A DNA stretch of 64,000 nt from Isoetes taiwanensis (taxonomy: Eukaryota > Streptophyta > Lycopodiopsida > Isoetales > Isoetaceae), in the NCBI GenBank assembly GCA_021234155.1, contig JAJEKV010000041.1:13610374-13674373 (forward strand), written 5' to 3'. The stretch's first letter is position 1, and the number at the start of each line of letters is the position of its first letter. A program made the translations under genes and the position numbers. Of the stretch, positions 1-11,864 are shown one piece after another. The notes under the pieces are model-generated. The model saw only the letters and a list, made by a program, of their open reading frames with translations. It was not told the origin of the DNA and ran no database searches.

Positions 1-1076
1 TCCCAAAAAGGGTTCCCTTTTTCATCTGCATCCCTTCGGAATTCGAGATCAGTTGTGTCATATAGCTCTATATATCCATATATATGGAACTTATGAATGA
101 AGTAATAACATAGACGTCTTGCTAATCCATGTGCATGTGTCGTTTGATTTGCTGGATGACGTAATATTTCTTCTTCAAAAGCTGGTTGGCTATCTTCCAC
201 CTTTTTCTTTTTGTTGCCCCCATGCAATATGCTATGCTTCATCGCCTCCATGCATGCTAACCATGCTCTTTCAAAAAGCATATCCTGGCTTGCGTCCACA
301 ATGGGCCCATCATACTTCCCCTGAATGTATAACCTTTTATAGTGGGAACGAAGAATATAAACAAAGGCCCTGAACATACTTTTTAGGCTGTATTCTAAGT
401 GCTCAAACTTTGGCTGTGGTGGATCTTTAGCCATCAGCTCAGATCTATCATGCTGCGGCATGCATTCATAAAAGCAGCGGCAGCTTCTCCATCTATTATT
501 TGATGCTGCCTTGCAACTCCAATGGTTATACGTCCACATGTAAATTTCTTTACCTGCAGTTTCCATAATCTAATGAAGATCATCAAACATGTGACTAAAG
601 AGATGTTTTAGCGTTCATACACACATTCCTTCCTCTTTCCTGCCACTTACTCCACTAGATGCAAAATTGAAACCTTACCTGGATAAGCAGCAGCTCGGGA
701 ACTCCAGCCACAATTTCGAAATCTTAAAAACACTGCAAATTCGAACTCTTGCTATTAAGTTTGGGAAAGACCATTGAGGCAGCATTTTTGCATATCTGCA
801 TGTGCCATGGCCACAAACTGTAATTTTAAACAGCATTTTAGATAGGAAGAACCATAATGATAATAATGATGTTAGTAAGAGCCATCAAATATTTCTTAAT
901 GCTCTGCAACGGTTGTGAAATGGTTCAGAGAATAAAACATACATTAATGATATATTAACCAACACTCTGATCATTTGTGTAGATATCCTGCTTAATCTTC
1001 AAGGATTTGAAGCCATTTCTATGTCATCGATTCTGCGGCCATCCGAAATTCCCAAATTCAAAAATCCAGATTCTGT
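1..1076. other. AT-rich non-coding stretch, no gene seen
   Basis: No open reading frame here has recognisable protein character. The short ORF at 119-373 has a composition that suggests chance. No repeats or promoter-like signals stand out before the inverted-repeat element that starts near 1077. Confidence 0.6.
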
Positions 1077-1080
1077 AGCT

Positions 1081-1476
1081 GGGTGTAAATTTGATAGTGG
1101 TACCCCAAAAGCACTGTCCGGACACTTGCTTTAAGTGCTTTAGGTGCTTATTTCTCGATCAAAATTTAGAGTAACGAATTATGAGGTTGTTATTCCAGAA
1201 ATAGCAATCCTCTTCCGAGGAGGAAGGGATCGATGACATGGATTGATTCTTTGGGCGCGAGATTGATTTCTTAGTTGATTCTACCGGATGGCGGGATTTC
1301 GTGGATGGCGGGAATTTTGTATCAGTTCTTGCTATCATTCTTCAATTCCGGAATAAACTAGTTCATTTCAATTGCAATTCTGACAAATTAGAATTGCAAT
1401 TCCTTGATCGAATTTAGGTGCTTTAGGTGCTTGGTGCTTTCGCACATTTTGGGGTACCACTATCAAATTTACACCC
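1081..1476. mobile_element. Short non-autonomous DNA transposon (MITE-like) with 30-bp perfect TIRs
   Basis: Positions 1081-1110 and 1447-1476 are perfect inverted repeats of 30 bp, beginning GGGTGTAAATTTG. AGCT lies directly outside both ends (1077-1080 and 1477-1480). It is either a 4-bp target duplication or a palindromic extension of the termini. The 396-bp body has no coding capacity and contains short subterminal copies of a TTTAGGTGCTT motif near both ends. The size, the lack of an ORF and the perfect termini fit a MITE. The superfamily is uncertain: GGGTG ends recall PIF/Harbinger MITEs, but the TTA/TAA target duplication of that group is not seen. Confidence 0.8.
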
Positions 1477-1903
1477 AGCTAGCAAACAAAAGGCAAACCT
1501 AAATCGTCTCACAAAACCATGTTTTGCAACAGGATCCAGCAGTCTATCTTTCAACTCTCAATCCGTTTGTAACAGGGCATGAACTCAGCCTCACAGTATT
1601 TTCGACCAAGTACTCAAGTCTGGCATAAATCTAGCAGCATAAAGTCTGGCATAAATCTAATAGCAAAAAGCCTTGCTCCACGACTTCAAATAGCATAAAT
1701 CTGGTTGGGATCACCATTGTTTTGCAGAAACAGATCACTATCTGTCATCTTCGATCTGGCCATGCCCTTAAACAGGATGAATAAGCCAGCGCTGTGGACG
1801 ACGACCAGACCTGCACTGGCCGGTTAGATGGTTTGCACAGCCGCTGCCCAACAACACGAGCGACCGCGAGTTTACAGGCAATAGGGAGTTTGGAGCAGTT
1901 TTC

Positions 1904-1945
1904 AGCATATTCCAGGTATATATTAGCATATACCTGGAATATGCT
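1904..1945. repeat. Perfect 17-bp inverted repeat (hairpin)
   Basis: The arm at 1904-1920 (AGCATATTCCAGGTATA) is exactly complementary to 1929-1945, with an 8-nt spacer. It is AT-rich and lies outside any gene. It could be a small foldback or the core of a palindromic element. No function is implied. Confidence 0.75.
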
Positions 1946-3759
1946 AAAGACCCACACAAACAAGGGATTGCCCCCCTAGGGGCAACCCAAAAATAAGAAA
2001 ACATGGTATAAGAACAAGGATCGACTGTTCATAGAAAATACAAAAACGCATCTAGGCTATGTGGTACTAGACCTAGAAAGCATGACAACAGACCCTAGAC
2101 TCAAAATGCCTCAAAAACCAACAAATCCTTATAAAATCAAACCAAACAACACAATCTAAGGGACACCTAAAGCATCTAGGTTATGCTTTTAATCTAGGAA
2201 CATAAGACCCAAGACCTTAGAATCCAACCTTATCTAACTTAAAGGACAAACTGAAAGCAAGAACTCGTTTTCAACAAAACAAGATGACATGTTTAATCTC
2301 CAAAAAACAAGGGATTGATGGGCATAAACCCCGACCGACCACTCTAAGACAGAAAAGTTGAGGTGCTCGAATATTTACAACATAAAAAGTGGTACTAGAG
2401 TTGCGCAAGCATGGGTAAACACAACTATACCTGAATGGACGAAACTAAGAAGGTACAAAAATCCTAGACCAACAAAGCATCTAAAGACAACTCTAACAAC
2501 CAAGTCTGCTCAAAGCAAGATGTACAAGCGGGAAAATGCACCCCAAAAAAACAACTTGACAAAATAAACAAGGCCCAAACAGAACAACCTATGCAACAAT
2601 TTGGCAGACTACAAGTGCAACAAAAATCTTGAAGGCATCTAGGTGAAGTTGCATCTGCAAGAAAAAGTTTCTAAGGCATCGAAGGATTAATAAACTTCCT
2701 CTCGATTCCAAGGTCCAAAAACATTGTCAACAATTCACAACTTTCTCACCCATGAGTTGATGCCCATAAGACTCGAACCTGCATCTCCACAACAAGAGAC
2801 TAAAGGCACAACCAATGTAACCACACAAAATTTTGCAAGCTAAATGTTTATTTTATCATATTTATTCTCGCAAAAATCTAGCAAAAAGCATAAACTTGTA
2901 CACGGATGCAGCCACCGCCCATGGATCCGACCTACTCAAGGACGGCGGCCCACTTGCCCGAAGCAGTTTTAAAAAACTAGGGAAGCCAGTCCATATCCAT
3001 TCATTTTTAAAATGGCATGACAAGCAAATCTGGTCCCAACACCAGCTACAAGGGGATCCGTTACCCTGCATGATCAGAGAAAAGCAACCATTCCAAGAGG
3101 AGCTCAAACGTAAACCAGGCTCCAACTCAAAAAACTGCCCTATTTCAGGCCGCAGATAAATGCAAGCAAACAAAGCTGGGTCCTGATTTATATGGCAAAA
3201 GCAGGAGATCATGCTAGGACCAGCTGGATATGCTGATGTTGGACCCCCAACTCCATCCCAGCCAAATCCAAAACTACCAAACGAGGAAGGAATTTAGAAT
3301 TTTGTAAAAAACTGTCAGCAAAGGTTATGAATCCGGTAGAAGTGAGGATCGCACACTACCTGAATGACAGAAAAGCTTGTGAAGTGAATGCAGAATTACG
3401 AGGGAGATGATCTAGTATTAAGTAGAAACTAAAGAAACTGCATAGAGAAGAAGGAGAAATCTAGCTAATGAGAATGGCTGACATAGGTGCCTTCAATAAA
3501 AAAAGGGAATGGCTGACATAGAAAAACTCTGTACAACACCAAGATTCAGCTCAGAGGAAATGCCGATGAGGAATGCAGAAAGATGGGAGAAAATGTCAAA
3601 GAAAGCATGTGCTATAGCAGGCTTGTGCTAAAGAAAGCTTGGGTCCAAAAGGAGAGTTGGCACTAAAACTGGCATCCCTTTCCCTAGAATGATGGAACCA
3701 TAGCATTACAGGCGGCCACATAATAGTGGACTAAAATACTTAGTGCTCTTCTCTTTTCT
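1946..3759. other. Non-coding stretch, no supported gene
   Basis: A-rich plus-strand sequence. Opposed ORFs of about 110 codons at 2833-3212 overlap on both strands and resemble no protein family, so they look like chance frames. No repeat or RNA gene was recognised. Confidence 0.5.
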
Positions 3760-4400
3760 TCATATGCAGACCCATATCATTCTTTTGTGGAACCATTCTA
3801 GACAGATTCCTCAGCAATGGCATAATGCAAAGCATTTCATATATCCACAAGGGTGCTGCCGACAACAATATCAGACTGTATCTTATCTTAAATGATTTGC
3901 TCATGGATATGCCTACCTTGTTCAATAGCACCTATATGTCCACATGCCTTCATGATGTTAAGAAATGTTACTTTGTTTGGGTTGATCCCTTGGAGCATGC
4001 TCCAAAACATCTTAAGGTATCAAAACCTTCACCATACTGGGTATACCTTGCAATCATCGCACTCCGTGAGACAACATTCCTTCTTGGTAAATTGTCAAAG
4101 ATTTTGCATGCCTCCTTCAAGCTCATGCACTTGGCATATGTATCAAAATCATCTGTTCATGAGTTTTCCTAACTTTATGTAGAGCTCCCAAGCTGGCACA
4201 AGCTTTCAATATGCCCAAAAAAGTTACATTGTTTGGTTCTATGCCTTCTTCAAGCATATCCTCATAACATTCTAGAGCAAGAACACTTTCCGTATGGTAA
4301 GCATATCCAAAAATAAGTGCACTCCATGACACAACATTTCACCTTGGTAATTTCTTAAGGACCAACCATGCTTCTTCTAGACCTCCACATCTGATACCTA
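3760..4400 (-). pseudogene. PPR (pentatricopeptide repeat) protein remnant
   Basis: Minus-strand translation gives typical plant PPR units across several frames. The best block (4123-4332) begins with a SWSALIFGYA-type segment, then a YEDMLEEGIEPNNVTF helix pair and an LKACASLGAL segment. Farther downstream a second block reads MLQGINPNKVTFLNIMKACG followed by an HEQII helix. PPR proteins are helical-repeat RNA-binding proteins that mostly act in mitochondria and plastids on editing, splicing or stability. Here only two or three repeats survive, separated by stop codons and frameshifts, with no start, transit peptide or C-terminal domain. It is a decayed fragment of a PLS-type PPR gene. Confidence 0.85.
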
Positions 4401-4429
4401 TTTGGAAATGCTTTGATACTAAAAGGGAA

Positions 4430-4665
4430 AATAGGGTCGGAGCAAAATAATAACTAACAATTATAAATGGCCCAAAATAAAAGTTGTGAAACACAACATA
4501 ATCAATGGCCAAGATCGCCCACAAACTATCATCTTATTTTGCTTTTAGTATCTATATATCTATCTATCTATCTATCTATATATAATAATAATGGCGTTTT
4601 ATGATAGTCTGTGCGCAATCTTGGCTGTAGATTTTACAATTTTTGTTGTACACCGTTCGATGTTC
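4430..4665. repeat. Head-to-head copies of a dispersed repeat around a TATC microsatellite
   Basis: On the minus strand, 4540 back to 4440 contains a block with GATAGTTTGTG, GATCTTGGCC and TTGTTGTGTTTCACAAC. The same block occurs on the plus strand at 26583 and 27478. A diverged plus-strand copy of its first part starts at about 4596 (GATAGTCTGTGCGC). The two copies point away from a (TATC)n tract at 4549-4578. This looks like the start of one transposon family present in both orientations. The sequence suits a Helitron 5' end, but that assignment is inference. Confidence 0.6.
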
Positions 4666-5009
4666 GATGGTAAAAGCGGTTTTAAGCCCATTTGCTTTTA
4701 GGGTTCGGGTTCTTGGGCGCAGTTCATCTTTGCCCGGCGATATTCATTCCTCTCATTCATCTAGGCACTTATCACGTAGACCCAAAGTCCTCTCAGTTCT
4801 TAAGTTGTTTTGTCTGCCCGGCATTGCATAGTGTAGGTCATTGGTGGCTATATTGCCACTTTGTTGAAGCGAACCATTTCTTGCAAATCATTTTTTTTTT
4901 TTTTTTATTACTTCCACCGATTTGAATGAACCGTCTTTCATCGAAAGGTCGTTGCTCCAACAGTTTGCTTAATGTGCCAAAGTTTCCCTTCAATATCTCA
5001 TTTCTTCAT

Positions 5010-5600
5010 CATGTGCAGCGGTAGATCTAAGGCCAAGCAAAAGCCGTGTTCAAGACTATCGAGCGGGCTTGATTACCACAATGGGTTGATTGGGAAGGTA
5101 CTTGCTTCAAATGTTGAGATCCTTATGTGAAGCATAACAATTACTTGTCTTATTGCGTATAACACGGTAGGAAAGGGAGGCTATTCAAAAGTTTACAAGG
5201 GTTCTCTTCCGGATGGCGATTAATTGCGATGCTTGCGTTTAGCAAAGCGATAGTGAAGAACAAGGGGAAAGAGACTTTTTTAGAGCTTGGAATTCTTGGG
5301 CATATTTCTCATCCAAATACCCTTTGCTCTACTTGGTTTTGCATTGAATATGGCGGTCTTCTTCACGGTCTTGCAACTTGGTTTGTAATTTGTAATTGTA
5401 TATTTTACGGGCATAGCTTTAACATACTATTCCGGGTCCTAAGGCCGCGACTATTCAATTGGCATCTCAGATTTAAGGTGGCAGTAGGAGTGGCACGTGG
5501 TCTTCATTATCTTCACGAGAAGTGCTAAAGACGGATAACTCACAGAGATATTAAGACATCAAATATCCTTCTTGGAATAGCATTTGAACCACAGGTGTGA
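5010..5600 (+). pseudogene. Receptor-like cytoplasmic kinase (RLCK VI type) fragment
   Basis: Plus-strand reading shows a glycine-rich loop, VGKGGYSKVYKG, from about 5167. It is followed by GILGHISHPNT and CIE-GG in the N-lobe, then FKVAVGVARGLHYLHE and the catalytic-loop HRDIK with TSNILL. The last segment runs into a CAG|GTGTGA splice-donor-like border near 5595. The order and wording match plant RLCK VI/RBK-like Ser/Thr kinases. The copy is broken: the VAVK lysine segment is scrambled, stop codons lie after the glycine loop and just before RRITHRDIK, and the activation segment and C-lobe are absent. It may have been captured by a larger transposon. Confidence 0.85.
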
Positions 5601-6228
5601 CCTATCACTCTCTTTCCTTTTAATAAAAATTTGGTTACAGGGGAATTTATGCTTTTTGCTCCTCTCAAAAATACATCCAAATTGTATCCGTCTTCTATAT
5701 ATTCTACAACTTAAAGCTTTTGTTCTGCTGCCTGATATAGGATCATGGAATGCCAGACAGAGCTTGGAATTCTTGGGCATATTTCTCATCCAAATACCAC
5801 TGCTCTACTTGGTTTTTGCATTGAATATGGCTGGTCTTCTTCACGGTCTTGGCAGTACGGTTTGTAATTTGTAATTGTATATTTTTACGGGCATAGCTTT
5901 AACATACTATTCCGGTCCTAAGGCCGCGACTATTCAATTGGCATCTCCATTTAAGGTGGCAGTAGGAGTGGCACGTGGTCTTCATTATCTTCACGAGAAG
6001 TGCTAAAGACGGATAACTCACAGAGATATTAAGACATCAAATATCCTTCTTGGAATAGCATTTGAACCACAGGTGTGACCTATCACTCTCTTTCCTTTTA
6101 ATAAAAATTTGGTTCTGAAATTTATGCTTTTGCTCCTCTCAAAATACATCCAAATTGTATCCGTCTTCTATATATTCTACAACTTAAAGCTTTTGTTCTT
6201 TGCACGATATAGGATCATGGAATGCCAG
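5282..6228 (+). repeat. Tandem duplication of the kinase fragment, unit about 475 bp
   Basis: The segment from AGAGCTTGGAATTCTTGGGC at 5282 to about 5756 recurs from 5759 to about 6228. It is nearly identical and includes the VARGLHYLHE/HRDIK exon, the donor-like border and the following non-coding sequence. Small indels separate the copies. The high similarity of intronic and exonic parts shows a recent duplication after the kinase was already broken. Confidence 0.9.
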
Positions 6229-6237
6229 GTTGCTGCA

Positions 6238-7500
6238 CATGATCAACAAAACCAAGGCACTTGAAATTCTTTAGCAGATACATCAAGATGTTATCTTGCT
6301 AGACAGTCTTGTGTGGTCTATGCTTCCAAACTCGAGGATATCTCACTACATCCTAGGTGGGTTGTTGCATATGATCAAGAAAACCAAGGCACTTGAAATT
6401 CTTTTGTAGACACGTCAAGATGTTATCTTGCTAGATAGCCTTGATGCATCAAGATGTTAATTTTCTAGAAACCTCTTGTGCGATTTATGCTTCTAAACTC
6501 GAGGATCTCACTACATCCTAGGTGGGTTCTTCATTTTGGACTCCCCCTTATAAGTTTGAGGGCGATTCCAACAGGCTTTGCCGCATTCATTATGTTTTCT
6601 CTTCATACAGGTCAATATATGCAGGTATTAGCCACAAGAAGTGGCCTGCTTTAGGTAGCAATTTACTCATGATTTGTAAAAAGGCAATTGAATGCATCAT
6701 CGCATTCATAATTTTACTCGAGGATTGGCTGCTATTGATTATGCTATATTCGGTGAATTCAACTTGGAACTCTTAATGCAAATGAACAGATCCGATTTGC
6801 TAGAGATTTTCGAACTTATGAACTTGCACAGCCCAGATAACACAAATTTATGCTATGCAGTCCAGATATCAATAGTATATGACTTGAGCAAGCTTTCTTA
6901 AAAGATTTGCCTTTGGCAGAAAGACATTGGTGCGAAACCGAACTGCTCGATGCATGCTCTGAGAAGAAATTGGGCACCATCCATAATCTCATAGGTACAA
7001 CATGCAACAGAATGGTTCCAGGTAAGCATGTTACAGCAAAAACCAAGGCTGCATATAATAAAAAAAAAATCCAAGCACTTGAAATTCTTTGGCAGATGCA
7101 TGAAGATGTTATCTTGCTAGACATCCTTGATGCATCAAGATGTTGCCATGCTAGACAGTCTTGTGCGATTTATGCTTCTAAACTTGAGGATATTTCAGTA
7201 CATCCTAGGTGGGTTCTTCGTTTCGGCCGCACCATATAAGTTTGAGAGCGATTCCAACAGCCTTCGGCACATTCATTATGTTTTCCCTTCATGCAGGTCA
7301 ATATATGCAGCTATTAACCTCAAGAAATGGCCTGCTGGTAAGCAGAAATTTACTCACGCTTTGTAACAATCATCGCATTTATAATTTTATCCAAGGATTG
7401 GCTTCTATTGATTATGCTATATTCAGGTGAATTCAGCTTGGAACTCTTAATGCAACTGAACAGATCCAATTGCTAGATATTTTCTAGAACATTATTCCAT
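6238..7500 (+). repeat. Diverged tandem duplication with unidentified coding-like blocks
   Basis: A block with CCAAGGCACTTGAAATTCTT, then AAGATGTTATCTTGCTAGA and ACATCCTAGGTGGGTT, occurs near 6250, 6385 and 7072. The sequence after it (6531-6820) recurs at 7209-7490, giving a main duplication offset of about 690 bp. Parts read well as protein, for example HARQSCAIYASKLEDISVHPRWV near 7150 and an APYKFESDSN segment, but stops and frameshifts break every frame. I do not recognise the family. The block could be exons of a captured host gene. Confidence 0.65.
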
Positions 7501-10438
7501 GGAAGCCCCACAGATTTGATTCAATCACATCTTGAGAAGTATTTCTCTTTCTGTTGTCATTTATTTGGATTGGGATGATGTTTTCTAGAGCCAACACATG
7601 GCATTCTGCAAAAGATCTTAACTACATCCGTCGCTCGGCCTTCCTTGTAAAGTTCAACAAGTATAATAACTCCATCAGTTTCTACAGACTTGCTTGAAGG
7701 GCATCGTGTGGGTTGATGCTTCAGAACCTAGAAGCTGAAGAATTTGCAATACCTACTAATACTGGATGGTTCATTTCAGCTTGTATCGAAACCTCTTGAC
7801 CCAACATTAAGAATCAAAAGCCAAGATGTTTTGTTGTTGCACTAAAAGGGCTCCAACGTTTTCACAAATGGAAGACATGACAGCCAGTGCCTTAGCTGGA
7901 GAGTTAATTTACAAATAGGCCTTTAGTGGCCATTTTACACAGTTCCTGTAGACATACATTGAGCTAGAAATGATGGTGTCTTAAGCAGAGCATTGGCATG
8001 GCTCTGAGCAAATGTTATACGGATGCAGCGATTCGCAATGAAGGCCACAATAGAGTATGTCTTTCTCCCAACGATAGCAGGTAGCAGAAAAGTACGTCAT
8101 TGGCAAACGGGGAACTCATAGGAAGGCGACTATGGAGGCCAGTTTCTGGGGTATGGATATACGTTTATGCCATTTGTGTATTGATCATCTTATGTTTAGA
8201 ATATAGATGTCCCGTGTCTGAGCAATTTCGACAATGCCCTTTCTTCATGCAAAGTTGTTTCCTTCTAAGAGGAAAGCGATGGATCTCCTTAAGCGTAGTT
8301 TGACTATTTCTTACGCATATATTTTGGAGAAGGTTTGAGCAATTCTAAATTCACCTAATATCTTTTTAATAATGCATATTCGTATCTAATCCAAAAGGAG
8401 ATATCTGCTGCCGGTAGCTACCTCAAGAGATTTAAAGCATGCTAGCTCTTCTTTGTTTTCCTATACATGTTACTCATCCTATTGTTATTCTTGGCAATGG
8501 TAAGATTACAATGCAACGAAAAATAAGATCTCTACCTTGATAAAGCGAAATTTCTTTAATTTTTCCACCTATGTGAATACTAACGCAGGTCTTCTAAGGT
8601 TTTTATTCCTTTGCACGGATGAGTTCAAGCAATGACAGATAAGTTTTAGACTATTTAGTATTTTTGCTCTTTCCAATTTTATAATTTTACATACAGGCTG
8701 AGATGTGTCATACAAGTCTGAGAAACTTCGGCTAAACCTGCATGCGATGTGTAGAACACCGTCTAGCTTTATTGAGTCTAAGGCCCCTCTTCTTTCTAAA
8801 TGACAAAATAAGAACTTAATAATGTGCGACAAGAAGAAGCTTTTCTTTCAGAGATACTTCATTGCATATTCCTGAATATTTCTTAGTGTATTTTATGCGC
8901 AACATTTTAACGAAATAACAACATACTCCACATGTCAAGAACTTCTATATGCTTATTCAAGAAAGAAATGGATGCAAATTGACAGGCTGCCGCATCTGAA
9001 CTTCTTGAATATTAGATAATCCTCTTTAAGGCCGTAAAAAAATTCTATGGTATAACTCGATGATGGTGAGACTTCGGTTCAAATGAGGTCACATTTTTTA
9101 TATAAATTACGGAGGTCTTTCCAAGGCATCAATTTGCAGGAGCTCCATCTTCTTCTTCTTGATTTTGTTGCACTTGCCTCCACAATTTGTAGGCATTACA
9201 AGGACGTATGTTTTGAAATTGATTCAGGGATTCATACTAAGAGGATACACAATAGGGATATATAGCAAGTATGTTAGTTCTATGTGGTAATCTTGAAAGC
9301 CATGACAAGATCATACAAAGATTGGAGATACTGTGCAATATATGCAAACTGAGAATACTATGCAATATCAGACATGTTTATGCCAAGATTGAGTGGTGTG
9401 TTCCTGCCAAGCATGAGGCAAGAAATATGGTTTTAAAGGTGCAAACCCTATTTTAGGTCACCAGTGTCAAAATGATCTTCCATAATCAGTGCATGCCCCA
9501 TGGTATCGCATGGAGTTGTAAGGCTGATTGAGGACTGTGCTGGCACTCTTCTTGGACCAGCTTGCTCAGAGGCTCAGGAAACCTCAAGTGTAATTGTTGG
9601 TTGATAAATTCTTTATTCTTTTATTCTGTTTACCATATTAAGTTCTCTATTCTTTTAAAAGTAATATTCTCAGCAGAGATTTAAGTTATATGTTAAACTT
9701 TCAAATGTTATACACCACTATCTATGGCCACAAAAAATAATAAGGCCACTTTCACGTATCTGAAACTTAAGAGTTCGAAACTTATGAGTTCGTGTATTAC
9801 ACACCTCTATTTTTGTTTGCATCATAAATTGTGAAACCATTAGAATAGTGGATTATATAGCCACCATTATTGTGCCTTGAAAATTTTGTTACAACACTAA
9901 ATAAATGCAAAAGGAATGTAAGTATTTTGCTTTGTAGGTCCCATCCACAAGCAATTTAGGTATTCCTCGTACTTTTGCTTCCATTGCATTGTCTTTTGAT
10001 TATGTCCTTGGGTTTGTTCTTTGGCATGAACAATATCTATTTTTTGCTTTAAGTGATAACATCCATATTAGGCACGACCATCCCCTAATATAGTGCAGAA
10101 ACAACAGAGCAATGGCTGTTTGCCTTATTACCCATCAATCGCCTCACAAAAACTGCCTTATCGCCCACGAGTTGCCTCGCGATAATGTGCATAAACAAAT
10201 TATCACATCTATTTATTTCTTTTACCACAAAATAAAAGAACAATTCCATATATAGTTCTATTATTAAAAAAAAAAATGTGGATGTAAACTCATTATGAAA
10301 TGTTTTACAATCAACATGTAAAAAATATGTAGAAAATGATGCATGAACCTTTAAAGAACAATCACTTCCAAATCATCCAATGACTCGACATTGGTAAGCA
10401 CTAAATTATAACAAAATAACAAGTCAAATAAATGCACG
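7501..10438. other. Long AT-rich stretch without a supported gene
   Basis: 7500-8330 still shows broken coding-like segments continuous with the duplicated block upstream, but no frame is long. From 8330 to 10438 only chance ORFs of 60-90 codons are seen and no repeats were recognised. Confidence 0.45.
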
Positions 10439-10544
10439 CATCTTTACAAATCCCATTTGCAGGAAGATGTGATTGTCGAGGAACCCATGTACATCTTTAC
10501 AAATCCCATTTGCAGGAAGATGTGATTGTCGAGGAACCCATGTA
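10439..10544. repeat. 53-bp tandem duplication plus diverged copies
   Basis: Unit 10439-10491 is repeated exactly at 10492-10544. The core CCATTTGCAGGAAGATGTG reappears in diverged form near 10740 and more weakly near 10655 and 10845. The region is a small decaying satellite in AC-rich sequence. Confidence 0.85.
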
Positions 10545-11228
10545 CATGATGTCGACAATTACAACATCAAAGACAACAAACAAACAACAACACACAATCA
10601 ATAAACACCTAATCATAGAAACAACTGATCTACAAGCATTAGCCTTCAAAAATTCCATTTCCAGGGACATATGGTTTTGCAAACAATTTCTTGGTTTTGC
10701 AACATAACTCAATAACAATACATCTAAAAGCATTAACCTCCCCATTTGCAGGAAGATGTGGTTATTGAGGAACATATACACAAAACAACATACACAACAA
10801 CAACTCACCAGTGGTAAGTAGCATATGAAAGCATTAACTTCTACAAATACCATTTGCACGAACGTTTAATAGACTATGCACCCATATAGGTCCTCGACCA
10901 ACAAGGATGCCAATCTACAAGAAATTATCGACAAATATTAACATTCATTGTCGCAGAGAAATATACATTATGCAAACGTTCCATGATATCCTCTAGACTC
11001 CAACAAAGAAATCACTTTGAAAAAGTGCCGATGAGAGCTAATGGTATGGTAGCCTTGCAAGATAACATGCAAAGTTGAGACACAGATACGCCGGCATAAT
11101 GAATGTAAGACGATATAGGGCTCTTAAAGGATAATTTTAAACTTCAATTTATATGAACGACCATATATGCCCAACTAGGCATTCTCAACCATATCTTAAT
11201 TAGTCTTTAAATTCAATCATGACAAAAA

Positions 11229-11256
11229 GCCCAGCAACGCTGGGCATTTTTTCTAG
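11229..11256 (+). mobile_element. Helitron-type 3' terminus
   Basis: GCCCAGC-AAC-GCTGGGC forms a 7-bp GC-rich stem with a 3-nt loop (11229-11245). It is followed by ATTTTTT and CTAG (11253-11256), then T. A hairpin a few bases before CTRR, with T as the next host base, is the defining 3' end of Helitron rolling-circle transposons. The 5' end is not proven. A candidate start lies near the TATC tract at about 4.55-4.6 kb, which would enclose the kinase fragments. Confidence 0.7.
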
Positions 11257-11409
11257 TTATATATAGATTAGAAAATATGGATAAACGTAAATGGAAGCAT
11301 GACTTGTAGAGAAATATTGGTATCTAGGCGGTGCATAAACTCCATTGGCAGTATAATAATTGTCTCCCACATTGCTTGTACTTAGTTATGATGAGTTGAA
11401 AGGTTGGGC

Positions 11410-11680
11410 AATGTATCTAGGCAGTGCGATCACTAGGATCATATATTCAGGAGGTAATGGATATGAGGGCTCAGATATGCCCCCCGACAAACACTTAACA
11501 TGTATATATACTTCATCGTGTATATTTGTACAGCTTGTCAGTAGTCTTATTGCTGCCACGGTTTTTCCCTCAAAAAACCTTCGGGGCGGGGGTCTTTTAA
11601 TCCGGACAATAATACGCCTGTTGCACTTTTGTATGGGTCCCATAGGCCCCGTGGATGATAAAAAACTTCAATTCAATTGA
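11410..11680 (+). mobile_element. 5'-truncated LINE, 3' end only
   Basis: The segment from GGAGGTAATGGATA onward aligns by eye with the last 260 bp of the LINE ending at 23531: the Cys-poor C-terminal coding tail, the GGTTTTTCCC block and the terminal GGGTCCCATAGGCC motif. It ends in a short (AATTC)n-like tail at about 11667-11679. Only the 3' UTR and a few codons remain, as expected from premature termination of target-primed reverse transcription. Confidence 0.8.
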
Positions 11681-11864
11681 CGACTTATTTCACTTTTATT
11701 AGATACAAGTGATGTATTCTTAGATTGCCATGCGCTTGGCTACTATGAAAAACACACGTAGGTTTTAAATTGTTAATTTTATTGTGATGGTTATTTTTGT
11801 ACTTAAGGTCAAGGTCAACCTTGCATTTGCTCCCCCTTCCGATCAATGTCGTAGATACTGGAGA

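Noticed and set aside
2833-3212. Opposed ORFs of 108 and 116 codons
   Set aside because: Mutually overlapping on both strands, with no protein family features.
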